A stretch of 64,000 bases of DNA from Rhizobium indicum (GTDB taxonomy: Bacteria > Pseudomonadota > Alphaproteobacteria > Rhizobiales > Rhizobiaceae): contig NZ_CP054023.1 in assembly GCF_005862305.2 (NCBI RefSeq), positions 124,001-188,000 on the forward strand. The letters run 5' to 3'. Numbering within the stretch: position 1 is the stretch's first letter; every line of letters starts with the position of its first letter. The translations under genes were made by a program, and so were the position numbers. Below, one piece after another: positions 35,372-43,544 of the stretch. The notes beneath the pieces were generated by a model, which ran no database searches, had not been told where the DNA came from, and was given only the letters and a program-made list of their open reading frames with translations.

Positions 35372-35425
35372 ATATAGTATGGGACATCTGATTATTGCAG
35401 CGCCAATGCATCACTGCACCTATGC
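35372..35425 (-). promoter_or_regulatory. DUF1127 promoter and conserved box (copy 3 of 3)
   Basis: On the minus strand the box GCATAGGTGCAGTGATGCA (35425-35407) precedes CTGCAA (35400-35395), a 17-bp spacer and CTATAT (35377-35372), which is the rhizobial -10 consensus. The 5' leader would be about 65 nt. Confidence 0.6.
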
Positions 35426-35482
35426 GGCGATTGCATGGGTCGCCATATCTTGCAGCGGATCAGGATCCGAACCGCTTCGCGA

Positions 35483-36463
35483 TCAGAGTTTGAAACGATC
35501 GAAGGCCGTCAGCCGCACGATCGGCGGCTCCGCCTCGGCCCAGCGGTAAATATCCGAGCGCAGATAGGAAAGTTCGTCGCCGAGATCCTCTTCGCCGACT
35601 TCGATCCACCAGGACTTCAAGCGGCCGTCGCTGCCGTCCGACCAGCGGTAACCCCTCGCCTTCAGATGATCCTTCATCTCGAACGGGCTGTGTTCGGCAA
35701 AGATACGGATGCGCGAGCGCTGGCTGGCGCGGTAAAGCTCGGTGAACGGGCTTTCACCGTTGCGCTGCTCTCGATCGAGGATTTCCAGGAGTGCGTGGCA
35801 GTCGTCCACGGCGCGATGGCCTTCGTGGAAATATCCGGCCTGGCCGACGAGATAACCGAGCTTCGTACCCTCGAAGCCGCGGGCGCTCCAATCGATCTCC
35901 GAAACGGAGCATGCCCAGGCTTTGCCGGTGAAAATCTTCGAGAAGGCCTCGCAGAACGGCCGGTCGAAACCGGCATTGTGGGCAATGATCAGATCCGCCG
36001 GCTCGATCAGAGTTCTCAGCGATTGGATATCGATGAGCTGTCCTTCGACCATCGCATCGGTGATACCAGTCAGGCGGGTGATGTCCGGCGGGATCGGCCG
36101 GGACGGCTGTTGCAGGCCGCCGTAAATGCCGACGATATCGCCGATTGCGCCGTCATCGTCGAAGGTAAAGGCGACGGCGCCGATTTCGATGATCTCGTCG
36201 CTGCGGTGGTTGAGACCTGTGGTCTCGGTATCGAGAATGACGCCGAGCCGCGAAAACCCCGGCTGTCTGACTGACGCAATCGGCCGGGCGGCCAGTTTTC
36301 TCAAGATGCGATAGTTGCCGCTCTCTTCGAGCGCCCGCGCCATGTCTTCATCGGAGTGAACGACCGGCTGCGATGGCCGCCGGTGCGATGGACCGCGTGC
36401 CTTGGCAATCGCGGGCGATGCCTTGGCAAACATGTCGAGTTGCGAATCTCTGTGCACGCTCAT
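35483..36463 (-). CDS. 3'-5' exonuclease (DnaQ-like), stand-alone
   Basis: A 326-residue protein. The DEDDh domain spans about residues 70-245: Exo I VILDTETTGL, Exo II AHNAGFDRPF, Exo IIIh HRAVDDCHALLEIL, all ligands present. The C-terminal 80 residues (RSRIRIFAEHSPFEMKDHLK) form an extra domain seen in proteins annotated as DNA polymerase III epsilon-like. It is probably a DNA repair or processing exonuclease and not the replicative proofreader. Monocistronic. Confidence 0.85.
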   Translation of the reverse strand: MSVHRDSQLDMFAKASPAIAKARGPSHRRPSQPVVHSDEDMARALEESGNYRILRKLAARPIASVRQPGFSRLGVILDTETTGLNHRSDEIIEIGAVAFTFDDDGAIGDIVGIYGGLQQPSRPIPPDITRLTGITDAMVEGQLIDIQSLRTLIEPADLIIAHNAGFDRPFCEAFSKIFTGKAWACSVSEIDWSARGFEGTKLGYLVGQAGYFHEGHRAVDDCHALLEILDREQRNGESPFTELYRASQRSRIRIFAEHSPFEMKDHLKARGYRWSDGSDGRLKSWWIEVGEEDLGDELSYLRSDIYRWAEAEPPIVRLTAFDRFKL

Positions 36464-36555
36464 CGAATCTATATGTCACGGAGACGCGATTTAATCCATC
36501 GCACGACAGCACCGCGCGCCTTTCGAAAGGCGCAAGGACGCTGTAGCACCTTAAA

Positions 36556-37935
36556 TTATGCAGTAGCCAGGCGCGGCGGCGTGTCAGCGTCTGCGGTTTT
36601 GTCCGGCGGGAAGCTCAGCCGGCAGATCGCCCCGGGGCTGCGGTTGTCGATCGTCACCTCGCCGCCGTGCAAACGCAGGATATCGCGAACGAGATTGAGG
36701 CCGAGGCCGGCACCGCGTCCGTCGTGATGGCGCTTGAAGAATGGTTCGAATATGCGATCCCGCATATCGACGGGGATGCCCGGTCCCTCGTCCCTGACTT
36801 CGATCCAGTTGCAGCCTGAAGTCAGCGAGATGGTACCTTTCCTGCCGCCGTGGTTGATCGCGTTCTGCAGGATGTTCATCAGGGCGCGCTGCAACGCCAG
36901 AGGATCGCCCTCGATCTCGCCGGCGCCGTCGACATCGAACTGCACCGTATAACCGGCGGCAAAGGCCAGCGGCGCCATCTCGATGATGACCTTCCTTGCC
37001 AGCTGGCCGAGATCGACCTTGCAGAACTGGACCTTGCCCTGTTTCAGTCGCTGAAGATCGAGCATCTGCTCGGTGAGAACGGCGAGCCTGGCGGCATCTT
37101 CCAAGAGGTCGGTCTTGATCGAACTGTGCGGCAGCGATCCAATTCTGGTATTCAGAATGGCGATCGGCGTGCGCAGCTCATGGGCGGCATCGGTCAGAAA
37201 CCGTTCCTGCCTCTCATAACCCTCGTCGAGACGGCCGAGCGCGCGGTTGACGGCATGCACCAACGGCGCGATCTCTTCGGGAATATCGTTTTCCGACAGC
37301 CGGCCGCCACGCTGGTCGATATCGATCGTATCGGCCTGGAGCGCGGCCTGGTCGATCCCGACCAGCGACCTTCGCACGACAAGCGGCGTCGCGATCAACG
37401 CACCCAACGCCATCACTGCGACGATAGGAATAACAATTTTCGCAAGGACCAGCGAAAGCTTGAGCAGGATGAAGGTGGAGGAGTTGGGGCCGTCGGTGCC
37501 CGTCAGAAACTGCACCTGTCCCCAATCCGTCGCAATCCACTTCATCCGGGCAGCCGGACGGTCGTGGTCGCCGAGATTCGAGCCGAACTTGGCCTGGCCG
37601 ACATGATCGAGCGTGTTGCCGATTGCGGCATATTCTTCCGGAATCCGGCCCTCGGTTAAAACATGTCCCTGCATGTCGCGAATAGTGTACCAGAGATCGG
37701 GCGCGTCTTTGCGCAGCTGTCGTAAATCCTCGGTCTCCCTCAGGCTCAACTCTCCGGTGGGCTGGCGGAAGACAGCCTGGCGCAGGATCTCGATCGTGCC
37801 CTCCGTCGACCTGAATTCGGATATCTTGCCAACCGAAATCAGCACGATCATCACCAGGATGAGCACGACCGATTGCACGGCAAGAAGCCGCCAGAACAGG
37901 CGCTTGCGCAGCGAATAGGAGCATCGTTTGCTCAT
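36556..37935 (-). CDS. Sensor histidine kinase
   Basis: A 459-residue membrane kinase. Two hydrophobic helices (about residues 15-38 and 165-190) flank a 130-residue periplasmic sensor. HAMP follows, then HisKA with His252 in DAAHELRTP, and HATPase_c with N, G1 (DEGPGIP) and G2 (GAGLGLN) boxes. It overlaps the response regulator as ATGA and so is translated with it. The signal is unknown. Confidence 0.92.
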   Translation of the reverse strand: MSKRCSYSLRKRLFWRLLAVQSVVLILVMIVLISVGKISEFRSTEGTIEILRQAVFRQPTGELSLRETEDLRQLRKDAPDLWYTIRDMQGHVLTEGRIPEEYAAIGNTLDHVGQAKFGSNLGDHDRPAARMKWIATDWGQVQFLTGTDGPNSSTFILLKLSLVLAKIVIPIVAVMALGALIATPLVVRRSLVGIDQAALQADTIDIDQRGGRLSENDIPEEIAPLVHAVNRALGRLDEGYERQERFLTDAAHELRTPIAILNTRIGSLPHSSIKTDLLEDAARLAVLTEQMLDLQRLKQGKVQFCKVDLGQLARKVIIEMAPLAFAAGYTVQFDVDGAGEIEGDPLALQRALMNILQNAINHGGRKGTISLTSGCNWIEVRDEGPGIPVDMRDRIFEPFFKRHHDGRGAGLGLNLVRDILRLHGGEVTIDNRSPGAICRLSFPPDKTADADTPPRLATA

Positions 37936-38606
37936 GATGCTTCACGCAGGAGATAACCCACGCCCCGGATTACGTTGATGACCACGCCTGCTTGCGATGC
38001 TGCCAGCTTGCGCCGCAACCGCGATATGTGGGAATCGAGCGCGTTCGACTGGATCTCGTCGTCGAAGCCGAAGACCGCTTCCATCAAGGCCGGTCTCGGC
38101 ACCATGCGACCGGCACGGCGCATGAGGCATTCGAGCACCAGCGCCTCCCGGCGCGGCATTTCCAGACGCAGGCCGGAGACGATGATGTCGCAATAGGTCG
38201 GATCGAACGAAAGACGGCCGATCGAGATCAGCGCCGGGCGCAAGGTTTCGGAGCGGCGCATCACGGCGCGCAGCCGCGCCAGAAGTTCGTCGAAGACGAA
38301 GGGCTTGGCGAGGTAATCGTCGGCGCCGGTCTCAAGCCCGGTGATCCTGTCTGGAACCTCTCCCTTGGCGGTGATGACGATGATCGGCAGCGTCAGCCCC
38401 TTCTTGCGGATCTTCGGAATGAGTTCGAGGCCATCGCCGTCGGGTAGTTGCCGATCCAGAAGGACGGCGTCGTAGGCGCCGTCGCCGATCACCAGCTCTG
38501 CGTCGCCTAGGGTCGAAACGTGGTCCATCACCATGTCGTGCCTGGTGAGCGCCCCCCGGAGCGCCACGGCCATTTGAGGTTCATCCTCGATCAGTAATAT
38601 GCGCAT
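37932..38606 (-). CDS. OmpR-family response regulator
   Basis: A 224-residue regulator: receiver domain with Asp51 as phosphoacceptor (AVLLDRQLPDGDG) and Lys in YLAKPF, plus a C-terminal winged helix (DSHISRLRRKL). It is the first gene of the two-component operon. The upstream 143 bp contains two direct CTATCGG repeats 14 bp apart, a possible autoregulatory site. Confidence 0.92.
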   Translation of the reverse strand: MRILLIEDEPQMAVALRGALTRHDMVMDHVSTLGDAELVIGDGAYDAVLLDRQLPDGDGLELIPKIRKKGLTLPIIVITAKGEVPDRITGLETGADDYLAKPFVFDELLARLRAVMRRSETLRPALISIGRLSFDPTYCDIIVSGLRLEMPRREALVLECLMRRAGRMVPRPALMEAVFGFDDEIQSNALDSHISRLRRKLAASQAGVVINVIRGVGYLLREAS

Positions 38607-38749
38607 CTCACATTCCTGTCGTGGGGCCTATCGGAGGCCACTATCGGGGGTCCATAGGTGGAAACCATATCACCCTCGAGCAAGTCTGCGATGCCTGTTG
38701 CGCATCGAACGCCGGATTGCCGCCTCGTAGCGAAGGATTATATCCGCCA

Positions 38750-39349
38750 TCATGCGCGGCGTTGCTCGATCAATATCATTGGCTGGTACCTGCGGCTGAT
38801 CCGGTAGACGGCGGCCGGCGGGAGATTGCGCAACGTCCAGCCGATCCTCGTGGCGACAAGGCCGAGGGAGTCGAGGATTTCGACGGGCACCGGGCATTTC
38901 GGCCCGTAGGTGAACTGATAGAAGGCACCGTATGGCCTGAGATTGGAAAAGCAGCCCTCGAGGAGCGCCCGCACATCGTCGGGCCGCATGGCAAGAAGCG
39001 GAAGCCCGCTGACGACGCCGCCGAAGAAGCTTCCGGAAAGCGCCGTCTTCCATATCTGCCGGACGTCCAGCCGCAGCACCCTGGCATCGGGAAAGCGGCC
39101 TTGAAGCAGCGTGGCGAAATCCCGCTCGTATTCGACCAGCGTCAGATCGCGCTCTGCAATGCCGCGTTCCAAAAGGGCTGCGGTGAAAACACCGGTGCCC
39201 GGGCCGAGCTCGAGGACCGGCCCGGTCAGCGCAGAAATTTCCTTGGTCATCAGGCGCGCAAGGCGGGGACCTGACGGCGTGATCGAGGCGATGCGCAGCG
39301 GCGCGCGAAGCCAGGCGAGAAGAAAGCGTCGTCGATCGAAACGTGGCAT
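38750..39349 (-). CDS. Class I SAM methyltransferase, PmtA-like (phospholipid N-methyltransferase)
   Basis: A 199-residue protein. The N-terminus WLRAPLRIASITPSGPRLAR and motif I VLELGPGTGVFTAAL (about residues 45-59) are typical of the Rhodobacter/Sinorhizobium PmtA group, which makes phosphatidylcholine from phosphatidylethanolamine. An acidic residue in TLVEYERDF ends motif II. It may be a second PmtA or act on another lipid. Monocistronic. Confidence 0.72.
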   Translation of the reverse strand: MPRFDRRRFLLAWLRAPLRIASITPSGPRLARLMTKEISALTGPVLELGPGTGVFTAALLERGIAERDLTLVEYERDFATLLQGRFPDARVLRLDVRQIWKTALSGSFFGGVVSGLPLLAMRPDDVRALLEGCFSNLRPYGAFYQFTYGPKCPVPVEILDSLGLVATRIGWTLRNLPPAAVYRISRRYQPMILIEQRRA

Positions 39350-39435
39350 GGGACCTTCACATTGGCAGATTGATCCCAGCTATGAACCCGCCCAACATTG
39401 CAACAGTCTGTCAAATCGCCGCCCGAGGCAGTTCT

Positions 39436-40326
39436 TCATGCCGGGAACGAGACCTTCCGGTGCGCTGTTCTGAGCCCCTTTCGGTCGATCCAGCTTTTGA
39501 TTTCGGCGGCAATCGCCTCGGGCTGGTCCTCGGGGGCAATGTGGCGCGCCGGCCCGCAAGCTTTTATCTCCAGGCCTGCGATGCTGTCGCGACACCACGA
39601 AATCATCTCGCTGCCGATCAACAGCGTTTCGGAAGGCCCGTCGAAGGTCAGCAGCAGCTTGGGAGTCTCAGGACTGGCGGAAAGCCAGCGGTCATAGGCC
39701 TCGATCCTGGCAACCACATCGGCCGGCTCGCCATTGATCGGCATGGCGCGCGGCCATTCCAGCAGCGGGCGCCGGCTGTTACGGTCCGGATAGGGTGCGC
39801 GGTAGACATCCCAGTCGAAATCGCTGAGCCCTTTCAGCGTGGTCGCGCGCAAGGCCTGTTCGATGAAGAAATTTTCGTCGAGGACCTTGGCCTCGCCGGT
39901 TCCGGCACCCCGCAACAGTTCATAACGCGCCTTTCCACCGCCCGGCAGATCCTCCCAGCTCATCGGCCGCAGAATGGTTTCCATGAAGACGATCCCGCGC
40001 ACCCGCTCGGCGTCGCGCGAGGCCCAGTCGAATGCCAGCGCGCCGCCCCAGTCGTGGCCGACGAGCACGACGTCGTCGAGGTCAAGCGCATCGAACCAGC
40101 CGTCGAGATAGGCGATGTGATCGCCATAGCGATAGCCGATATCGGGTTTGCCGGAGCGTCCCATGCCGATGAGATCGGGCGCCAGGCAGCGGCCGGGCCC
40201 GATGCCGGGCATGATGTTCCGCCAGAGATGCGATGAGGTGGGATTGCCGTGAAGGAAGACGATCGGGTCGCCCTCCCCCAGCTCCTCGTAGGAGATGAAC
40301 GAGGTGAGGATATCGATGGTCGGCAT
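39436..40326 (-). CDS. Haloalkane dehalogenase (alpha/beta hydrolase, HLD-II type)
   Basis: A 296-residue alpha/beta hydrolase. The Asp nucleophile with its Trp is in GHDWGG (about residue 105). The halide-binding Asn is in HGNPTSS, the acid Glu in FMETI and the catalytic His in ARHIAPED. This Asp-His-Glu set fits DhaA-like subfamily II enzymes, which hydrolyse halogenated alkanes to alcohols. ATG 40326 gives the usual start; an ATG four codons upstream is possible. It is divergent from a MarR gene with a strong operator. Confidence 0.85.
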   Translation of the reverse strand: MPTIDILTSFISYEELGEGDPIVFLHGNPTSSHLWRNIMPGIGPGRCLAPDLIGMGRSGKPDIGYRYGDHIAYLDGWFDALDLDDVVLVGHDWGGALAFDWASRDAERVRGIVFMETILRPMSWEDLPGGGKARYELLRGAGTGEAKVLDENFFIEQALRATTLKGLSDFDWDVYRAPYPDRNSRRPLLEWPRAMPINGEPADVVARIEAYDRWLSASPETPKLLLTFDGPSETLLIGSEMISWCRDSIAGLEIKACGPARHIAPEDQPEAIAAEIKSWIDRKGLRTAHRKVSFPA

Positions 40327-40376
40327 ATGGAGCTCCACGCTTTCGTGCTATATAGGCAGGCGACTGTCCATTTATC

Positions 40377-40400
40377 ACATAGACAGGTAACTGTCTATGT
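40377..40400. promoter_or_regulatory. Perfect palindromic operator for the MarR regulator
   Basis: ACATAGACAG-GTAA-CTGTCTATGT: perfect 10-bp arms with a 4-bp spacer, 17 bp before the MarR ATG. A weaker related half-pair CAG-GCGA-CTG lies at 40357-40366 nearer the dehalogenase gene. MarR proteins bind such dyads, so it probably controls both genes. Confidence 0.7.
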
Positions 40401-40416
40401 TACTGCGTGAGGTTTC

Positions 40417-40839
40417 ATGTCGTCGTCTTCCCTTGGCCTGTTGTTGCGTCTGGTCCATCAGCATTGGACACAGGCCGTCGAAGCGGCACTCGATGAGGCC
40501 GGCTATGGCGATATCCGCCCGCCGCATGCCAATGTCTTCACTTTCGCGCGGCCGCAGGGCATCCAGGTCAGTGAGCTGACCAAGCTCGCCCGTGTTCGCA
40601 AGCAGACGATGACGCAGGCCGTGGAAGAACTCGAGCGCTTGGGTTATGTCGAGCGCCGGCCCGATCCGAATGACCGGCGCGGCCGGCTGGTGTTTCTGAC
40701 GGAAAAAGGCCAAGGGGTCAGGCCGATAGCGATGGCGGCAGGCCGGCGCGTCGATGAAAGCTGGGCGGCCTTGACCAGCCAGCAGCAGATGGATGATTTG
40801 CGCACCGCACTCCGGCGGCTGCTGGAGCAGCTGCAATAG
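40417..40839 (+). CDS. MarR family transcriptional regulator
   Basis: A 140-residue winged-helix protein. The recognition helix is in VSELTKLARVRKQTMTQAV and the wing is RRPDPNDRRGRLVFLT (about residues 87-102). It is divergent from the haloalkane dehalogenase gene and is its likely ligand-responsive repressor. Confidence 0.9.
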   Translation: MSSSSLGLLLRLVHQHWTQAVEAALDEAGYGDIRPPHANVFTFARPQGIQVSELTKLARVRKQTMTQAVEELERLGYVERRPDPNDRRGRLVFLTEKGQGVRPIAMAAGRRVDESWAALTSQQQMDDLRTALRRLLEQLQ

Positions 40840-40902
40840 CAAGGCGGGTTGGCATGAGAGCGACCCTTTCCACTTAACCGTCGCGCGACCAAAGGAGAAT
40901 GC

Positions 40903-42165
40903 ATGCCTGGTGACAACAGCAAAGGTGCCGACGAGGATGTCGTTATCATCGGCGCCGGCGCCGCCGGCATTGCCGCCGCCCGTCACCTGCAGGCAATCCG
41001 CCCGGATCTTTCCATCCTCCTGCTTGAAGCCGGCGATCGTCTCGGCGGTCGCGCTTGGACGGCCGGCTTGCCTGAAGCTGCCGATATCGGGCTCGATCTC
41101 GGCTGCGGCTGGCTGCATGGCGCGCGGACCAATGCCTGGACTGCGATCGCCGGCGAGGTCGGACTGACGGTCGACCACACGCCTGCGCCCTGGAACGATG
41201 GCGGACGGCGGCTTCAGCGGGATGACGCGGAGGCGCGTGCGGCAAGGCAGGCGATCGGCGCCTACTTCGAGCGCCTCGAGAGCCACGAGGGGAATGATGC
41301 AGCCATGGCCGATATGCTCGAGCCCAGAAATCCCTGGAACGGCCAGATCCGGGCGGTCGGCACCTATATCACCGGCGCCGAACTGGAGCGGTCGTCGGTC
41401 GTCGACTACAACAGATACGATCCCGGCCCTGGCCCTGACTGGCGGGTGCGCGAGGGTTATGGAACGCTGGTCTCGCTTTACGGCAAGCCGGTTCGGGCAA
41501 GGCTCGGCACCGAGGTCACGCGCATCGACCATCGTCATGCCGGCCACGTCGGCGTCGAGACGAACCAGGGTGTGCTCAGTGCCCGCGCGGTGCTGGTGAC
41601 CGTTTCCACGAATGTGCTTGCCGCCGGCAAGATCGCCTTCGACCCGCCTTTGCCCGACAAGATCGAGGCGGCAGCCCGTTTACCTCTAGGGCTCGCCGAC
41701 AAGCTGTTCTTGAGGCTCGCAAATCAGGAGGCGCTGCCGGCGGATACGCATATGTTGGGCTCTACCCGTCGCGGCGCGACCGGCACCTATCAGCTCAGGC
41801 CGTTTGGCGCTCCCGTCGTCGAGGCCTATTTCGCTGGCGACCTTGCGCATGATCTGGAGGGGCAAGGCAGAGAGGCTGCCTTCTCCTTCGCTGGAGATGA
41901 ACTGGCGGCACATTTTGGCGCGGACATCCGCAAGGAGCTATCAGTCGCCGCAATGTCGGCTTGGGCAGCAGCGCCGCATATCGGCGGCTCCTATTCCTAC
42001 GCCGAACCCGGCGCCTCCGATCAACGCGGCCGTCTCGCTGCGCCGCATGACGAGCGGATCTTCTTTGCCGGCGAAGCCTGTTCGAAGTCGCGTTATTCGA
42101 CGGCGCACGGCGCCTACGAGACCGGTGTCGCCGCAGCCGATCTGATCGCCGGCTCGTTTTCGTAA
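40903..42165 (+). CDS. Flavin-containing amine oxidase
   Basis: A 420-residue FAD enzyme. The dinucleotide fold VVIIGAGAAGIAAARHL lies at residues about 14-30, the second motif is RLGGRAWT, and the C-terminal FAD-binding segment is FFAGEACS with THGAYETG. Members oxidise amines to aldehydes with release of ammonia and peroxide. The substrate is unknown. It follows the MarR gene by 63 bp. Confidence 0.85.
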   Translation: MPGDNSKGADEDVVIIGAGAAGIAAARHLQAIRPDLSILLLEAGDRLGGRAWTAGLPEAADIGLDLGCGWLHGARTNAWTAIAGEVGLTVDHTPAPWNDGGRRLQRDDAEARAARQAIGAYFERLESHEGNDAAMADMLEPRNPWNGQIRAVGTYITGAELERSSVVDYNRYDPGPGPDWRVREGYGTLVSLYGKPVRARLGTEVTRIDHRHAGHVGVETNQGVLSARAVLVTVSTNVLAAGKIAFDPPLPDKIEAAARLPLGLADKLFLRLANQEALPADTHMLGSTRRGATGTYQLRPFGAPVVEAYFAGDLAHDLEGQGREAAFSFAGDELAAHFGADIRKELSVAAMSAWAAAPHIGGSYSYAEPGASDQRGRLAAPHDERIFFAGEACSKSRYSTAHGAYETGVAAADLIAGSFS

Positions 42166-42403
42166 AATCCGTGATCGTCGCCGGCTGCGGCGGCAGGCGG
42201 GAATATTTTTTTCTCACTTGTCGCGCGGGCGGGATTGGTTATGCTGCCCTCGCCTCTGTGCTCCCAGCTCAGGGCGCTATACGTCATCCGGCGGCAAGCG
42301 GCCGCCTCAAGCACAATATTGTCATTGTCATTGATTGCAGGAGCCCCGGCTTCTACCCCGACGTTTGCACGTCGGCTGCGGGTATCCGCATGAGGAGGAA
42401 GAA

Positions 42404-43435
42404 ATGGATTATCGCAAGCTCGGTCCCAGCGGGACCGTCGTCACCGCCTATTGCCTCGGCACCATGACCTTCGGCGCGGAGGCCGATGAGGCCGCCTCGC
42501 ACAAGCTGCTCGACGATTATTTCGCCTGGGGCGGCAATTTCATCGATACCGCCGATGTCTATAGCGCCGGCAAGTCGGAAGAGATCATCGGACGCTGGCT
42601 GAAGGCGCGCCCGACCGAGGCCCGCCAGGCGATCGTCGCCACCAAGGGGCGCTTTCCGATGGGCAACGGACCCAACGATATCGGCCTGTCGCGCCGGCAT
42701 CTTGGCCAGGCTCTCGACGATTCGCTCCGCCGCCTCGGCCTCGAGCAGATCGACCTCTACCAGATGCATGCCTGGGACGCGCTGACGCCGATCGAGGAAA
42801 CGCTGCGTTTCCTCGACGATGCGGTTACCTCCGGCAAGATCGGCTATTACGGCTTCTCCAATTATGTCGGCTGGCACATCGCCAAGGCCTCGGAGATCGC
42901 CAAGGCGCGCGGCTATACCCGCCCTGTGACGCTGCAGCCGCAATATAACCTGCTGGTGCGCGACATCGAGCTCGAGATCGTCGCTGCCTGTCAGGATGCC
43001 GGCATGGGTCTGTTGCCGTGGTCGCCGCTCGGCGGCGGCTGGCTGACCGGCAAGTACAAGCGCGACGAGATGCCGACGGGCGCCACCCGCCTCGGCGAAA
43101 ACCCCAATCGCGGCGGCGAGTCCTATGCGCCGCGCAATGCGATGGAGAGAACCTGGGCGATCATCGCTGTCGTCGAGGAGATCGCCAAGGCGCATGGCGT
43201 CAGCATGGCGCAGGTGGCGCTCGCCTGGACGGCGGCGCAGCCGGCAATCACGTCCGTGATCCTCGGCGCCCGCACGCCGGAACAGCTCGCCGACAATCTC
43301 GGTGCCATGAAGCTCAAACTCTCCGACGACGAGATGGCGCGGTTGAACGAGGTGAGTGCGCCCCAGCCTTTCGACTATCCCTACGGCAAAGGCGGCATCA
43401 ACCAGCGCCACCGCAAGATCGAGGGCGGCCGCTGA
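42404..43435 (+). CDS. Aldo/keto reductase
   Basis: A 343-residue (beta/alpha)8 reductase. The catalytic Asp and Tyr lie in DTADVYSAGKSEE, Lys in VATKGRF and His in DLYQMHAWD. The NADP-binding C-terminus VILGARTPEQLADN is present. ATG 42404 follows the strong GAGGAGG ribosome binding site; the upstream in-frame ATG at 42335 has none. Confidence 0.9.
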   Translation: MDYRKLGPSGTVVTAYCLGTMTFGAEADEAASHKLLDDYFAWGGNFIDTADVYSAGKSEEIIGRWLKARPTEARQAIVATKGRFPMGNGPNDIGLSRRHLGQALDDSLRRLGLEQIDLYQMHAWDALTPIEETLRFLDDAVTSGKIGYYGFSNYVGWHIAKASEIAKARGYTRPVTLQPQYNLLVRDIELEIVAACQDAGMGLLPWSPLGGGWLTGKYKRDEMPTGATRLGENPNRGGESYAPRNAMERTWAIIAVVEEIAKAHGVSMAQVALAWTAAQPAITSVILGARTPEQLADNLGAMKLKLSDDEMARLNEVSAPQPFDYPYGKGGINQRHRKIEGGR

Positions 43436-43489
43436 GCCCTCCGTCTGCAACCGGCTGAGTCGTCTCGCCCGGTCTGCAACCACCAATGA

Positions 43490-43519
43490 AAAAGCCGCCA
43501 TGTTTCCATGGCGGCTTTT
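43490..43519. terminator. Bidirectional terminator between convergent genes
   Basis: A perfect 13-bp stem AAAAGCCGCCATG / CATGGCGGCTTTT with a 4-base loop lies between the aldo/keto reductase (plus) and APC permease (minus). T-runs close it on both strands. Confidence 0.9.
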
Positions 43520-43544
43520 CGGCCTTTCTGCTTGGGAGGCGATT

